A stretch of DNA of 64,000 nt from JBHHUI01 sp965248775 (GCA_965248775.1 OZ252150.1:2418001-2482000); one strand, 5' to 3'. Positions 43,356-53,177 are shown, numbered from the stretch's first letter. The notes: generated from the sequence alone by a model not told the origin. Program-made: numbers and translations.

Positions 43356-44789
43356 TTTCAAATCGCCAAGTGGCAAGAGCGCTGTTGCAAGCGTACCGTC
43401 TGACTCCAGCACCCCAAGAGCCTTTCTGGGCGGGTTCGAGGCAGAGGCCACAAACCACAAGCGTCCTTTTCCATCGACAACAATCGCGTCGTCAGATTCT
43501 GGCGCGCCCATCTGTGTCAGGTTGCGCAGATCGTAGTGCCTGAGGCTGCCGTCGACATCGAGGCGGGTTACGCCCCATTGCCCGGTCGAACTTGCCTGGT
43601 ATTGCCGTCCCCATAGAATCCACACGGAGCCATCCAGTCCGAAGGCAAAATCGTATACTGCCCCCTTCCATTTATCGTCGCTCAAGAAAGTTTCCCAGCC
43701 AGACTGATCCGGATAGACGCGACTGGCGCCGTCAGACGAGCCCAACCAAACACTGCCGTCCGGCGCGATTTCCACCGCGCCCGCTAGGCCGTTTTCCCTG
43801 TTCCACTCGATAGACAGTTCATGTTCAGGAAAGGAAAATAAATAGCCTGTCCAACTGACTACCCAGAATGTGCTATCCGCTCCAAGCGCTGCACGGCGAA
43901 TATTAAACATCGCGCTCGGCAAGGTGACTTCCTCGACCTTATCCTGGAACACGTGCGTCACGCCATATGGAAGGTCTCGCATCACCCATAAATCGGACTG
44001 GTTCGCAGCTAGGATAAAGTATGCGCCCTCAAGCTTGGTGCGCGAACGGATGGCTCCGGTATCGAGGTGCAGGCGATACAGGTCGCCGTCCGATGCATTG
44101 ACACACCAGCCTAGGTTCTCACTAATATCATTAAAGCGCGGACCGCATTCCGCCGCCAGTATGGGGGTGCTCCAGCGGCCCGGCGGCAGCCTCAATCGCA
44201 GATTTGCTGCCTGCCAACCGGCTACTCCCGAGAGTGCGAGTATCGCCAGCGGCAGGTAGGCCAGCCGTTTGTACGGGATGACAAGTAACGGCGCAGCGTA
44301 GCCCAGCCCGATGATGGTCAACGGGACCATGCGCTTTGTCTCCAAGAAGGCAGCTGTCAACAGCAAGATAACCGCCAGTGGTATGAGCACTGCCACCCAC
44401 CTCGCCAGCCAGCCCCAAGGGCTCACCCGCTGCTGATATTCCACCGGCTCCAGGCCATCGCGCGGAAGGGCGCGGAAGAAGCCACGTACAGCGGGGTGGG
44501 TGCCCGGCTGGGCTGCGCGCACGAGGCCCAATATCGCCAGGCTGAGAAGTGCAGTGAGAGCAGCCGGCCAGAAGGCAGTTTCGTAAATGTATCCCAGAGC
44601 CAGAAGCAGACCACATGCCGTCGCCGCAGCCAAAGCGGCCCAGATCTGGCTGAATGCGTCCAAGGTTACGAGCCCTCGTCGTCGGGCAGCATGGAGCTGG
44701 CGGAATCGAACCACAGCGATCCCCAGCGCTACTAGCGCCGTCAGGGGAAACCAGAGCATTCGAAGCCAGGGCAGCAGAGTTGTCATCAT
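43245..44789 (-). CDS. Membrane protein with C-terminal beta-propeller-like domain
   Basis: 514 residues. N-terminal half (about 1-210) with roughly six hydrophobic segments; C-terminal half of repeated blade-like units such as GWCVNASDGDLYRLHLDTGA, AALGADSTFWVVSWTGYLFSF, VEIAPDGSVWLGSSDGASRV and DFAFGLDGSVWILWG, resembling the two-component-regulator (Reg_prop) or NHL-type propellers. The propeller should face outside. Function unknown. The last 37 codons lie antisense to the binding-protein gene's 3' end; the final part (EAKRLDVPEWRGV) is not propeller-like and may be a run-on. Confidence 0.75.
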   Translation of the reverse strand: MMTTLLPWLRMLWFPLTALVALGIAVVRFRQLHAARRRGLVTLDAFSQIWAALAAATACGLLLALGYIYETAFWPAALTALLSLAILGLVRAAQPGTHPAVRGFFRALPRDGLEPVEYQQRVSPWGWLARWVAVLIPLAVILLLTAAFLETKRMVPLTIIGLGYAAPLLVIPYKRLAYLPLAILALSGVAGWQAANLRLRLPPGRWSTPILAAECGPRFNDISENLGWCVNASDGDLYRLHLDTGAIRSRTKLEGAYFILAANQSDLWVMRDLPYGVTHVFQDKVEEVTLPSAMFNIRRAALGADSTFWVVSWTGYLFSFPEHELSIEWNRENGLAGAVEIAPDGSVWLGSSDGASRVYPDQSGWETFLSDDKWKGAVYDFAFGLDGSVWILWGRQYQASSTGQWGVTRLDVDGSLRHYDLRNLTQMGAPESDDAIVVDGKGRLWFVASASNPPRKALGVLESDGTLATALLPLGDLKSTNRINLIIRSSLFHEAKRLDVPEWRGVCGIEQEAG

Positions 44790-45020
44790 TTGGTTGGGGG
44801 AACTCTATACCATTGGGCCAGTCGCCGTGTTAATAAACAATTATAGAGGAGACAAACAAAAGTTGTGAATCTGTGGGAGGCAACTTGCGTACATTAATGT
44901 TGTCAGAGGGTACCCCGCGCCAAGCGCATAAGCAGGAATTCGGATTATATTTTCCATGCCCCTTCTTGAATTGACAAGTGAACTTATCTGGTTTTCCTGG
45001 AGTAGTCTTTATAAGAGAAT

Positions 45021-45290
45021 ATGAATGAAAAATTGTCCGACCGGACGCCACTTGGCGAGAACGATCTGAATAGACTGATTTCGCTTGCCCTTATCTTTCG
45101 TTTTAAGAATGTTTTCCCATCCGCCGACTTGCGGCGGCGGCTACTCCAGCAGGCGATCCCTTTAGTGCGGCGGAGTCAATACTTGCCCTTTTTTCGAGAT
45201 ATCCCTTGGGAACGGCAGTTGCTCCTGACCCGCCAGAGCGTCGTCGGGTATGGGAATTTGGCGATGCAGTTTGGGAGCTTGCTGCGCTAA
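45021..45290 (+). CDS. Small hypothetical protein
   Basis: An 89-residue frame from ATG 45021, basic and soluble, with leucine-rich helical character (DLRRRLLQQAIPLVRRSQYL). No recognisable motif and only a weak ribosome site. It lies 48 bp ahead of the split membrane protein gene. It could be spurious. Confidence 0.35.
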   Translation: MNEKLSDRTPLGENDLNRLISLALIFRFKNVFPSADLRRRLLQQAIPLVRRSQYLPFFRDIPWERQLLLTRQSVVGYGNLAMQFGSLLR

Positions 45291-45611
45291 AATACACGCT
45301 ACTACCTATCCAATGATCATCCAGATGGGTATTTCCTGGTGAGTCAATTCGAGAGTCTCCTCCCAAAGTCACTTCCAGCCCGCCAGGCCATTATTGTTCT
45401 GACTTTCTTTGTTGGACTCCTGAGCGCCGCAATGATCGTCCTTTTGCTCAACTGGGCGTTTGGAGCAGCCCCCTCCCTTTATGGTGCTTCTTACAATACA
45501 CTCCGTACAGCTTTCGAAATAACATTTGAATATATTAATCCGCAGCTGGCTTATCAATTGTGGGGATATTTCTGGTCGTTATTGCGCTTGTTTTATTGTT
45601 TTGCCATACTA

Positions 45612-47029
45612 GTGGGTCACTTGGCACGGACATCGCCATAAAATGAATCGGGCTTTAGAATTGGCTGCATCCTTGATCACATAGGTGATGAAATGAGCCG
45701 ACGCAAGAAAGACCCGCTTCGTGAACTGACGAAGGAAGAGCGGGAATGGCTGGAACGTATTGGCCATTCGCAGACGGAGCCTGCTAGTCATGTCGTTCGC
45801 GCCCGACAGATTCTGTTCGTGGCGGATGGGAACAATTACACCGAGGCCGCGCGCTTGTCGGGTCGGAAGTCCGGTGACGCGGTCTCGCAGTTGGTCAGCC
45901 GTTTCAACCGGGAAGGCTTGGCGGCCCTCGAGCCAAAGCATGGGGGAGGACCTCAGGTGACGTACGGGGCAGAAGAGCGCGAGCGCATTCTGCAGGAAGT
46001 GCGCCGACCACCCATTCCGGAGACAGACGGGACGGCGACGTGGTCGCTGCAAACTTTGCAGCAACGGTTGCGCTCGATGCCGGATGGCTTGCCCGAGGTG
46101 AGCACCTATACCATCTGGACGGTGTTGCAGGAAGCCGGCTACAGCTGGCAGCAGTCGCGCAGCTGGTGCGAAACCGGCCAAGCAACACGCAAGCGAAAGG
46201 GCGGCACTGTTATTGTGACCGACCCAGATACCGAGGCGAAAAAAACTTGATCGAAAGCGCCTACCATACTGGCGAAACGCTCGGCCTGGCCGTCTGGACC
46301 CAAGATGAAGCCGGACCTTATCAGACCAAGCCATATGTGGGGGGCAGCTGGCAGCCCGAGGCGCAGCCGGCCAAACAGCCGCACGAGTACATCCGCGACG
46401 GAACGGCAAAATTGCTAACACTATTTCACCCGGCTTCTGGACAAGTGCGCGTGAAAGGCGTCACGCGTACTACCAATGCTATTTTGCATCCATGGCTCAA
46501 GGACGAACTGTTGGCTATCCTGCAGGCATTGCCGGCCAAACCCCAACTCGACGTTGAAGCCAATCGCCTGCTATGGGAAAGCTGGCAAGCCGGATTATCG
46601 TTGCCCATCACCTTGTCGCAAGAACTTCCAGCTCTGCGCATGCTACTCATCTGGGATAACCTCAAAGGCCATTACACTCCGGAGATGGTTCTGTGGTTGT
46701 TCGAACACGGCATTATGCCGCTGTATACACCGTTGGGCGGCTCGTGGTTGAACATGGCTGAATCGATGCAGCGAATTCTCGTTCGGCGTGGCCTGTCCGG
46801 CCAGTATCCGCAAACACCTGATCAAATCATTGCCTTGTTACAAGGCGTCGCGCAGGGTTGGAACCAGAACCCCACTCCGTTTGAATGGGGCGGCAAACGT
46901 AAGGCACGTCGCCAACGCAGTCGGCAGCGGCGGCACATGCTCGGTGGTTCCGGCGCGTACACTCGGCATCCGATCCGCCGCCGCTCAACGCTGATCCAAC
47001 AATGGCAATCAGCATGCCAAGTGGCCCAC
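45612..47029 (+). mobile_element. IS630-family insertion sequence, 1418 bp
   Basis: Inverted repeats GTGGGTCACTTGGCA (45612-45626) and TGCCAAGTGGCCCAC (47015-47029; one mismatch) are bordered by TA on both sides (45610-45611, 47030-47031), the TA duplication of IS630/Tc1 elements. It carries a transposase in two frames linked by an A7 run. Confidence 0.9.
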
Positions 47030-47032
47030 TAG
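45693..47032 (+). CDS. IS630-family transposase, expressed by frameshift
   Basis: Frame 1 (45693-46250) holds the N-terminal helix-turn-helix DNA-binding region (ASHVVRARQILFVADGNNYTEAARLSG). Frame 2 (functionally from about 46240 to 47032) holds the DDE domain, with LLIWDNLKGHYTPEMVLWLF (second Asp) and PLGGSWLNMAESMQRIL (Glu). The switch is at GCGAAAAAAACTTGA (A7 at 46239-46245): a -1 shift gives KKNLIESAYHTGETLG in frame. A-runs at this place are the known frameshift or slippage sites of IS630 elements, so this copy may be active. Alternatively the shift is a plain one-base error. Confidence 0.78.
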
Positions 47033-47245
47033 TCGTCTTGTGGAGCGGCGTCGCGATTGTCTCAATTACATGCAGGCGACTGATGAATTAGCAATTCACA
47101 GGCAGGTTCGATTTGAATGATTCGATTTTTCCGATTAGAACAGCTACACACCTGTCGGAGTGCCGGAGTGCATGCGTTCTTATCAGATGCCATCTGTGGG
47201 ATGGCCAATATGTCCGCGCTGATTAATTTTTGTTTTCGAGGTAGC

Positions 47246-47252
47246 TAAGGAG
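47246..47252 (+). repeat. Target site duplication (left) of IS4-type element 2
   Basis: TAAGGAG, repeated at 48731-48737 directly outside the opposite inverted repeat. Confidence 0.88.
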
Positions 47253-48730
47253 CTCGAGTGTTGTGATTTGAGTGAAAAGGCTCAAGCAGCCAAAGAGTAA
47301 GCCTGCTTGGCGAATAAGTACGAGAAGACTTGTTGCTCGTCAGTACCGTCAGACAGAGAGCCGTGAGCCTGCAAGATCAATGCTTCGATTAGCTGCTGGC
47401 TTTGTTGGCGAATAACCTGCCCGATGGATTGGATGGGCGCGCAGACCTTGTCACGACGCGATGTGGGCAAACAGTGCAGGTGCAGGAACGAATAGGCCAC
47501 GAAGACCAGTGACCAGTGCTTATGAATGGCGGCGGCCGAGCGCATGCGATATTCGTGGAGCCCCAGGTTCTGTTTGGCGTCTTGATAAAAGGTCTCAATC
47601 GGCCAACGGAGCAGATAGGTTGCGATGATCTTCTTGGCATCCCAACTGAGATGGCTGCTGACCAGCACGGCATAGGTGCCGGTTAAATCAGGCTTGGCAA
47701 AGCTGATGACCAGCCGTACCTTCCCCAAAGTCGGGATGCGTACATTCTTGCTGAAGCAGTAGTAGGTCTGCTCGCCCACTTGCATCGGTTTGAAAGCGGA
47801 AGGTGGGATAAGCGGCACTAGGTCCTGCACCTTGATGTGCGGACCATCAAAGCGCATGCGTTCGCCGGAAGCATCCTGGAGCACAAAGCTGTTGGTGATA
47901 AGGTTGCGGTTGTTTTTCAGCAGGCTGATCCAGTGCTTGCCATGCGCACTGAGAACTTCGAGCAATTCGGGTGCCAGGTACCAGGCGTCGAACAGCACCG
48001 TTTCAAAGGGCAAATCGTGCGCCAGCGCCGCCTTGACCAGTTCAGCCGCCAGCGAAATCTTGGTCTGAAAAGATTCGTCCAGAGCCCGGAACTCTGGGTC
48101 GGCCAGCAAGGTGGGTGCGACTTGACGTTTGAAGCGATTACGCTCCTTCTTGGTTTTCGGGATCGTAGCGTCGGGCAACAGTTTCTTGACGAACGCTTCC
48201 CAGTCGGTGACTTCTTCGTAGCGCCGGTACAGTCGCCAGTCCGCCGGAAAGCGAACCGCGCCGCTGATGTAGTGGCCGGTGACCAGATTGTGCGCTAGCG
48301 GATACATGTGGTTGCCGTGGTTGTAATGTTGGTCAATGTATTCGAACAGACTGCCGACGTGCTCGCACAAAGTATCATCGATGGCCAGCATCGATTTGCG
48401 GGCGCCCTGGCGCTGACGCTTGTTTGCTGGAATAAGTATGCAATGCGTTCCTGGTTCAGTTCCGCGGCATCCCAGTTCGCTTCCGACAAGAAGCGCGACA
48501 GGTTGGTCTTGTCAGCGCTATCCAACAGGCAGCGCGTCATGTTCGCCATCGACTTGTTCTTCAACACAATCAGTCCGGTTAGATAATTCTCGAAATGCCG
48601 GAACTGACAGCGGTTTTCAAACACCCCGCGAAAGCTGGCGCTGTGCTCTGATACGATGGGAGCCGGTTTTACGATGGTAAGTTGCATCTGCCGAATATGC
48701 CCTAAGATCACTCAAATCACAACACTCGAG
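47253..48730 (-). mobile_element. Second IS4-superfamily insertion sequence, 1478 bp
   Basis: Perfect 23-bp inverted repeats: 47253-47275 (starting CTCGAGTGTTGTGATTTG) and its complement at 48708-48730. A 7-bp TAAGGAG duplication flanks it. It is not related in sequence to the element at 7395. It lies 90 bp ahead of the peptide-binding protein start and separates that operon from its original upstream DNA. Confidence 0.93.
47282..48687 (-). pseudogene. IS4-superfamily transposase, frameshifted
   Basis: The N-terminal frame starts at ATG 48687 (MQLTIVKPAPIVSEHSASFR) and runs to about 48430. The rest, from KSMLAIDDTLCEHVGSLFEY (first Asp), is in another frame to 47282. The latter includes FETVLFDAWYLAPELLEVL (second Asp) and YLLRWPIETFYQDAKQNLGL, the Y-(2)-R-(3)-E-(6)-K motif of IS4 transposases. 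The change of frame falls near QANKRQRQGARKS without a slippery run, so it is most likely a one-base indel. All catalytic residues are otherwise intact. Confidence 0.82.
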
Positions 48731-48820
48731 TAAGGAGGTGTATTCTACGAAAAGGTTGATATATACATGCTCGATTTTCCAGAATGCTTTTAACTTGAAT
48801 CTCTAATGGAGGAGAATGTT

Positions 48821-50623
48821 ATGAATAAAAAAATATGGTCGGCCTTTGCTCTTGTAACAATTGCAAGTCTTTTGCTTGCCGCCTGTGCCACACCAACGCC
48901 TGAAACCGTCGTAGTGACTCAGATCGTCGAACTCGAGGGCGAGCAGGTCACGATAGAAGTCCCGATCGAGGTCACGCGCGAAGTCATTGTGGAGGTAGCT
49001 CCGGATGCAACACCCGTACCGACGGGTGGCTTCCTGGTAGAGTCCAGCTTTGCGGATGCAAACATCCTCAACCCGATCTTGTCCTCAGACTCGCCATCGG
49101 CTGATGTTCACGAGAAGCTGTTCCTTGGTCTCGTTAAGCAAGATGCCTTCACGGGCGAGATTGTCGGCGAGATCGCTGACTCTTGGGAGGTCTCCGAAGA
49201 TGGCCTGACCTACACCTTCCACCTGCGCGATGACATCACTTGGTCGGATGGCACCCCGGTGACGGCAGCTGACGTGAAATTCACCTACGAAGCCATTGCA
49301 GACGAGGCTGTCGAGACGCCGCGAAAAGACAACGTTGCACTTATCGACAGTATTGATGCGCCGGATGATCAGACTCTGAACATTAATTTCAGTTCAGTGA
49401 ACTGTACAGCCTTAAATGACTTGACTCTGGGCGTTTTACCGGCGCATGCCTACAGTGACTTTGCTGATGTCATGGAGAGTGATTTCAATACTGCGCCAAC
49501 AATCACGAACGGCCCATTCTCTTTTGAAGAGTGGGTACCCGATGACCATGTCACATTGGTAAGCAATCCCGGTTATTATCTCGGTGCACCAAAAGTGGAT
49601 GGCTGGAGCTACCGCATCTTCGCCGACCAGTCATCCGAGCTAGCAGCCACTCTGGCCGGTGAGGTAGACATCGTCGAGAGTCTTGGTGCACAGTTCGTTT
49701 CCGTCATCGAAGGCGAGATCGCCAGCGGCGCGCCGTTGGATGTATTCAAGGCCTTTGACGATGGCTATACCTACGTGGGCTTCAACCTGGCAAATCCGGA
49801 GAATCCACAAAACGGCTGGGAAGATGTCAACGAGAACGGCGAATATGACGAAGGTGAGCCGCCGTTGGAACAGGACCCGCATCCGGTTTTTGGCGACCTC
49901 GCCGCCCGTCAGGCTGTGCGCCACTCCATTGACGTTGTAAACATCGTCAATAAGGTCGTTTTCGGCCAGGCTGTGCCGGCCGTTGCCAATGTTGTTCCTG
50001 CAATCGAATGGGCTTTTAACGCGAACCTTGCGCCGCCCGAATTCGATCTGGAGTTAGCTGCGTCCATCCTGGAAGAGGGTGGCTGGATTGCCGGTGCTGA
50101 TGGCGTCCGCGCTAAAGACGGGCAACGTCTGGAGTTCACTCTGATGACCAATGCCGGTAACGAAGTACGCGAGAACATCGCTACAATCATGAAGGATACG
50201 CTGGAAAGCGTTGGCTTCAGTGTCGATCTCGAGATCATTGAATTCGGGACCGTCGTCGAAAACCTGCTTGGCCAGACTTACGACGCTGTGATCATAGGCT
50301 GGACCGGACTTGGTACCGACCCGGATGACACCTCGCTCTTCCACTACCAGAACGATACGGTGGGTGGTGGCTTTAACTTTGTGTCATACCAGAATACGAC
50401 CGTGGCGGACAACCTGGTCACAGGTCGCACGTTGCCGGGCTGTGCAACAGCCGACCGGGCACCTCTTTATCAGCAGAATCAGGAAGAAATCTACAACGAC
50501 GCAGTGTACGCCTTCCTGTACGTGCCGCTACAGAACACTGTCCGAAATACGCGTTTACAGGATACGGACTTTGGCGCATGGGAGCTGTACTGGGACGTCG
50601 AGGGCTGGTACATCACACCCTAG
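48821..50623 (+). CDS. Oligopeptide/dipeptide ABC transporter solute-binding lipoprotein
   Basis: Start ATG 48821 behind GGAGGAG; an ATG five codons earlier overlaps that site and is rejected. 600 residues: lipobox LLLAAC, linker, then family 5 binding fold (SWEVSEDGLTYTFHLRDDITWSDGTPVTAADV; ARQAVRHSIDVVNIVNKV). A loop DVNENGEYDEGE at about residues 335-346 matches a 12-residue EF-hand calcium loop (ligands at 1, 3, 5, 7, 9, 12). First gene of a peptide transport operon with two permeases, a PsbP-like lipoprotein and two ATPases. The IS4-type element ends 90 bp upstream. Confidence 0.92.
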   Translation: MNKKIWSAFALVTIASLLLAACATPTPETVVVTQIVELEGEQVTIEVPIEVTREVIVEVAPDATPVPTGGFLVESSFADANILNPILSSDSPSADVHEKLFLGLVKQDAFTGEIVGEIADSWEVSEDGLTYTFHLRDDITWSDGTPVTAADVKFTYEAIADEAVETPRKDNVALIDSIDAPDDQTLNINFSSVNCTALNDLTLGVLPAHAYSDFADVMESDFNTAPTITNGPFSFEEWVPDDHVTLVSNPGYYLGAPKVDGWSYRIFADQSSELAATLAGEVDIVESLGAQFVSVIEGEIASGAPLDVFKAFDDGYTYVGFNLANPENPQNGWEDVNENGEYDEGEPPLEQDPHPVFGDLAARQAVRHSIDVVNIVNKVVFGQAVPAVANVVPAIEWAFNANLAPPEFDLELAASILEEGGWIAGADGVRAKDGQRLEFTLMTNAGNEVRENIATIMKDTLESVGFSVDLEIIEFGTVVENLLGQTYDAVIIGWTGLGTDPDDTSLFHYQNDTVGGGFNFVSYQNTTVADNLVTGRTLPGCATADRAPLYQQNQEEIYNDAVYAFLYVPLQNTVRNTRLQDTDFGAWELYWDVEGWYITP

Positions 50624-50647
50624 TTTCCCACTCGTTGGAAATTGCAA

Positions 50648-50677
50648 TGAGAGCGGGACCTGCTGGTTCCGCTCTCA
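50648..50677 (+). promoter_or_regulatory. Hairpin between peptide-binding protein and permease genes
   Basis: TGAGAGCGGGACC and GGTTCCGCTCTCA form a 13-bp stem with one G-T pair and a 4-nt loop. A weak T-run follows. As in the sugar operon, it probably attenuates or protects mRNA so the binding protein is made in excess. Confidence 0.65.
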
Positions 50678-50708
50678 GCTTTAGCTCTCACCTATCCGAA
50701 CGATAATC

Positions 50709-51692
50709 ATGACAACATACTTTTTGCGGCGCTTGCTTCAGGCTATCCCCACCCTCATTGGAATTACTCTTATTTCTTTTACATTAATGCGCGCCGCTCC
50801 CGGTGACCCCGTAGCACTGTTAACATTTAACCCAGATATAACGAACGAAAATCGAGATCAGCTGCGCGCGCAGCTTTGCCTCGATCGTTCGATCGCCGAG
50901 CAGTATATTGTTTGGCTTCTCGGTGACTTCCGCGGTAAGTGTCGCGCAGAGGGCATCATTCGCGGCGATTTTGGCGACTCATTCTTCGCGAAGCGTCCCG
51001 TAATCGACATGATATTTGAGCGTATACCTGCAACGCTGGAGCTCACCGCTACGGCTCTTGCCTATGGCCTCATCCTCGGCGTGACGATTGGCATTTATTC
51101 GGCTGTAAAGCACGGAAACTGGTTTGACAACATTATGCGCTTTGTGGCCGTGATCGGGAATGCGGTGCCCGTGTTCTGGCTGGGGCTGATTCTGATCCTT
51201 GTCTTCGCAGTTCAATTGGGATGGTTGCCGGTTGGCGGGCGTTATACCCTCAACCAACCGAAGACGCTCGTAGATCATCTCCAACACTTGCTCATGCCCT
51301 CGTTTGTGCTGGCGGTTACGTGGATCGCGATCCTGTCGCGCTTCATGCGTACGGAAACGCTGGAAGTCATGCGGCAAGACTACATTCGCACGGCGCGTGC
51401 AAAGGGCATTGCGAATTCCAAGGTTTATTTTTCGCATGCTGCTCGAAATGCCCTCATTCCGTTGGCGACGATTATCGGCCCGGCAATCGGCGGCTTACTC
51501 GCGGGCGCCGTCGTCACCGAACGCATCTTCTCCTGGCCTGGGATGGGCCGCCTGGCGCTCGATGCAGTGTTCCAGCGCGATTATCCATTGGTAATGGCAA
51601 GTGTAATCATCAGTTCCGTACTTGTGGTCGCTGGAAATTTGCTTTCCGATATGTTGTACGGGATCATCGATCCACGAATCCGTTTGAATTGA
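50709..51692 (+). CDS. Peptide ABC transporter permease, DppB-like
   Basis: 327 residues with about six membrane segments. N-terminus YFLRRLLQAIPTLIGITLISFTLMRAAPGDP is the standard DppB/OppB start, and the EAA-like loop YIRTARAKGIANSKVYFSHAARNALIP is near residue 225-250. Forms the channel with the next gene. Starts 85 bp after the binding protein, past the hairpin. Confidence 0.94.
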   Translation: MTTYFLRRLLQAIPTLIGITLISFTLMRAAPGDPVALLTFNPDITNENRDQLRAQLCLDRSIAEQYIVWLLGDFRGKCRAEGIIRGDFGDSFFAKRPVIDMIFERIPATLELTATALAYGLILGVTIGIYSAVKHGNWFDNIMRFVAVIGNAVPVFWLGLILILVFAVQLGWLPVGGRYTLNQPKTLVDHLQHLLMPSFVLAVTWIAILSRFMRTETLEVMRQDYIRTARAKGIANSKVYFSHAARNALIPLATIIGPAIGGLLAGAVVTERIFSWPGMGRLALDAVFQRDYPLVMASVIISSVLVVAGNLLSDMLYGIIDPRIRLN

Positions 51693-51711
51693 TGCAAGAC
51701 AGGTAACGGTC

Positions 51712-52653
51712 ATGACCACGCAAGAAACACTTCCAACTCCAACGGCTGTCCAGAGCGATATACGATTTGATCCGGATAGAGAACAATTTTCGGGGACACA
51801 ACCGCTTTCGTTCTGGCAGATTGCCCTGCGTCGAATTCTGCGCGACCGCCTGACGATGGCTGCTATCATCGTGATGACCACCATCGGTTTGCTCGGCATT
51901 TTTGCCGGCGTCATCAGTGAGCGGGTGTTGGGTGTCGATCCTAATAAAACGGATTTACTTGCCACCTTTGAAACCCCCTCCGCTGCGCATTTGCTTGGCA
52001 CTGATAATTTGGGTCGCGATCAATTGGCGCGGTTGCTCCATGGGGGGCGTGTATCTCTCGCCATTGGCTTGTTCGGTGCCAGTATCGCAATGACGATTGG
52101 AATCTCTGTCGGCATTATCGCGGCCTTCTTCGGCGGGCGCGTCGATGATGTGGTCATGTGGTTTATCAACACCCTCCAATCGATTCCGACAATTTTTCTA
52201 TTTCTGATCGTTGTGGCGTTGTTTGCGCCATCAGCGCTCTGGCTCACTCTGGTACTTGGTTTTCTAGGTTGGATGGGGACCAGCCGCATTGTTCGTGGCG
52301 AGGTCTTTTCGGTGCGTGAACGTGACTTTGTCACGGCGGCGCGCGCGCTTGGCGGCTCGGAACTGCGCATTATGGTGCGTCACATTTTGCCGAATGTCAT
52401 TCCCATTGTGATTATTGTTACGGCGATCGATATCGGCAATCTCATTCTGATTGAATCTGTGCTCAGTTATCTCGGCTTGGGTGTGCAACCTCCAACCGCC
52501 ACTTGGGGAAATATGCTCACAAAATCACAGCAATATTTCCATCTGGGTCCGCATCTCGTCATTTTCCCCGGTCTGCTAATCACGATCACAGTCCTTTGTC
52601 TGTATCTCATCGGTGATGGATTACGCGACGCGCTCGATCCACGCCTGAAATAA
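51712..52653 (+). CDS. Peptide ABC transporter permease, DppC-like
   Basis: 313 residues. A cytoplasmic N-terminal tail of about 45 residues, then membrane segments; LLGTDNLGRDQLARLLHGGRVSL and the loop REVDFVTAARALGGSEL-type region (VRERDFVTAARALGGSELRI) are DppC hallmarks. Its stop overlaps the next start by one base (TAATG at 52651-52655). Confidence 0.94.
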   Translation: MTTQETLPTPTAVQSDIRFDPDREQFSGTQPLSFWQIALRRILRDRLTMAAIIVMTTIGLLGIFAGVISERVLGVDPNKTDLLATFETPSAAHLLGTDNLGRDQLARLLHGGRVSLAIGLFGASIAMTIGISVGIIAAFFGGRVDDVVMWFINTLQSIPTIFLFLIVVALFAPSALWLTLVLGFLGWMGTSRIVRGEVFSVRERDFVTAARALGGSELRIMVRHILPNVIPIVIIVTAIDIGNLILIESVLSYLGLGVQPPTATWGNMLTKSQQYFHLGPHLVIFPGLLITITVLCLYLIGDGLRDALDPRLK

Positions 52654-53177
52654 TGATGCGACTTCACCCAAAAGCGAGGGGGTGGTTGCTGCTGAGCTTG
52701 CTGCTCATCGCGATACAGCTTGCTGCTTGTCAGGCGAGGCCGACCGAAACGTCTGCGCCAACCGCTACGCCAATCTCGGTCTATCGTTATGAAAACCCAA
52801 ACGCTCTGGATATGGTCTATCCGATTGGGTGGGAGTTCTCTGTGGTCACCGAAGGCGTCCTCTTGTTTGGGGCACCCGATGCCATCGCACTCAAACCTGG
52901 TTCTGCCTCGCTTGTCGTTTTTCGGCAGTCGCCGCTGGCCGCACCGCCCGCGCTACAAGATGCCATGCATAGCTACCTGGAGCGCGGCCCACTTCAGACC
53001 GGTTATCACGAGTCTTCTGATATGGCCGCCAGCCAGCTGGGTGGGCAGGCTGCGCTGGAAGTTTTTGTCGAGGCTGCGGCTGATGCCAAAAAGGAGGCAC
53101 CTCCAATGCGAGCCTTCGTCATCGGTGCTCATGTGGATAGAGGAGCGTTTTATGTACTCTCGGCAACGGCGCAATAA
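52653..53177 (+). CDS. PsbP-like lipoprotein with a premature stop
   Basis: 174 residues. Lipobox IAIQLAAC, then a short Thr/Pro linker and a small alpha/beta domain (PNALDMVYPIGWEFSVVTEGVLLFG; RAFVIGAHVDRGAFYVLSATA) that resembles PsbP/DUF1795-type proteins. TAA at 53175-53177 ends the frame, but the same frame continues as ELWDENCPLFIAMVESVEFN to a second stop at 53241-53243, which looks like the natural last helix of such domains (AMVESVEF). The stop therefore truncates the protein by about 22 residues, or is read through. It lies inside the peptide transport operon, between permease and ATPase genes, an unusual place. Confidence 0.75.
   Translation: MMRLHPKARGWLLLSLLLIAIQLAACQARPTETSAPTATPISVYRYENPNALDMVYPIGWEFSVVTEGVLLFGAPDAIALKPGSASLVVFRQSPLAAPPALQDAMHSYLERGPLQTGYHESSDMAASQLGGQAALEVFVEAAADAKKEAPPMRAFVIGAHVDRGAFYVLSATAQ

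Larger units (their letters stand above)
45339..47091 (+). pseudogene. Small two-helix membrane protein, split by IS630-type element
   Basis: GTG start 45339. The frame runs to the insertion point at 45611 with one clear membrane helix (QAIIVLTFFVGLLSAAMIVL) and the start of a second (LLRLFYCFAI). After removal of the element and one TA it continues in frame as LVVLWSGVAIVSITCRRLMN with stop at 47089-47091, completing the second helix; about 109 residues in all. With the insertion it ends in element sequence at 45641. Function unknown. Confidence 0.6.
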
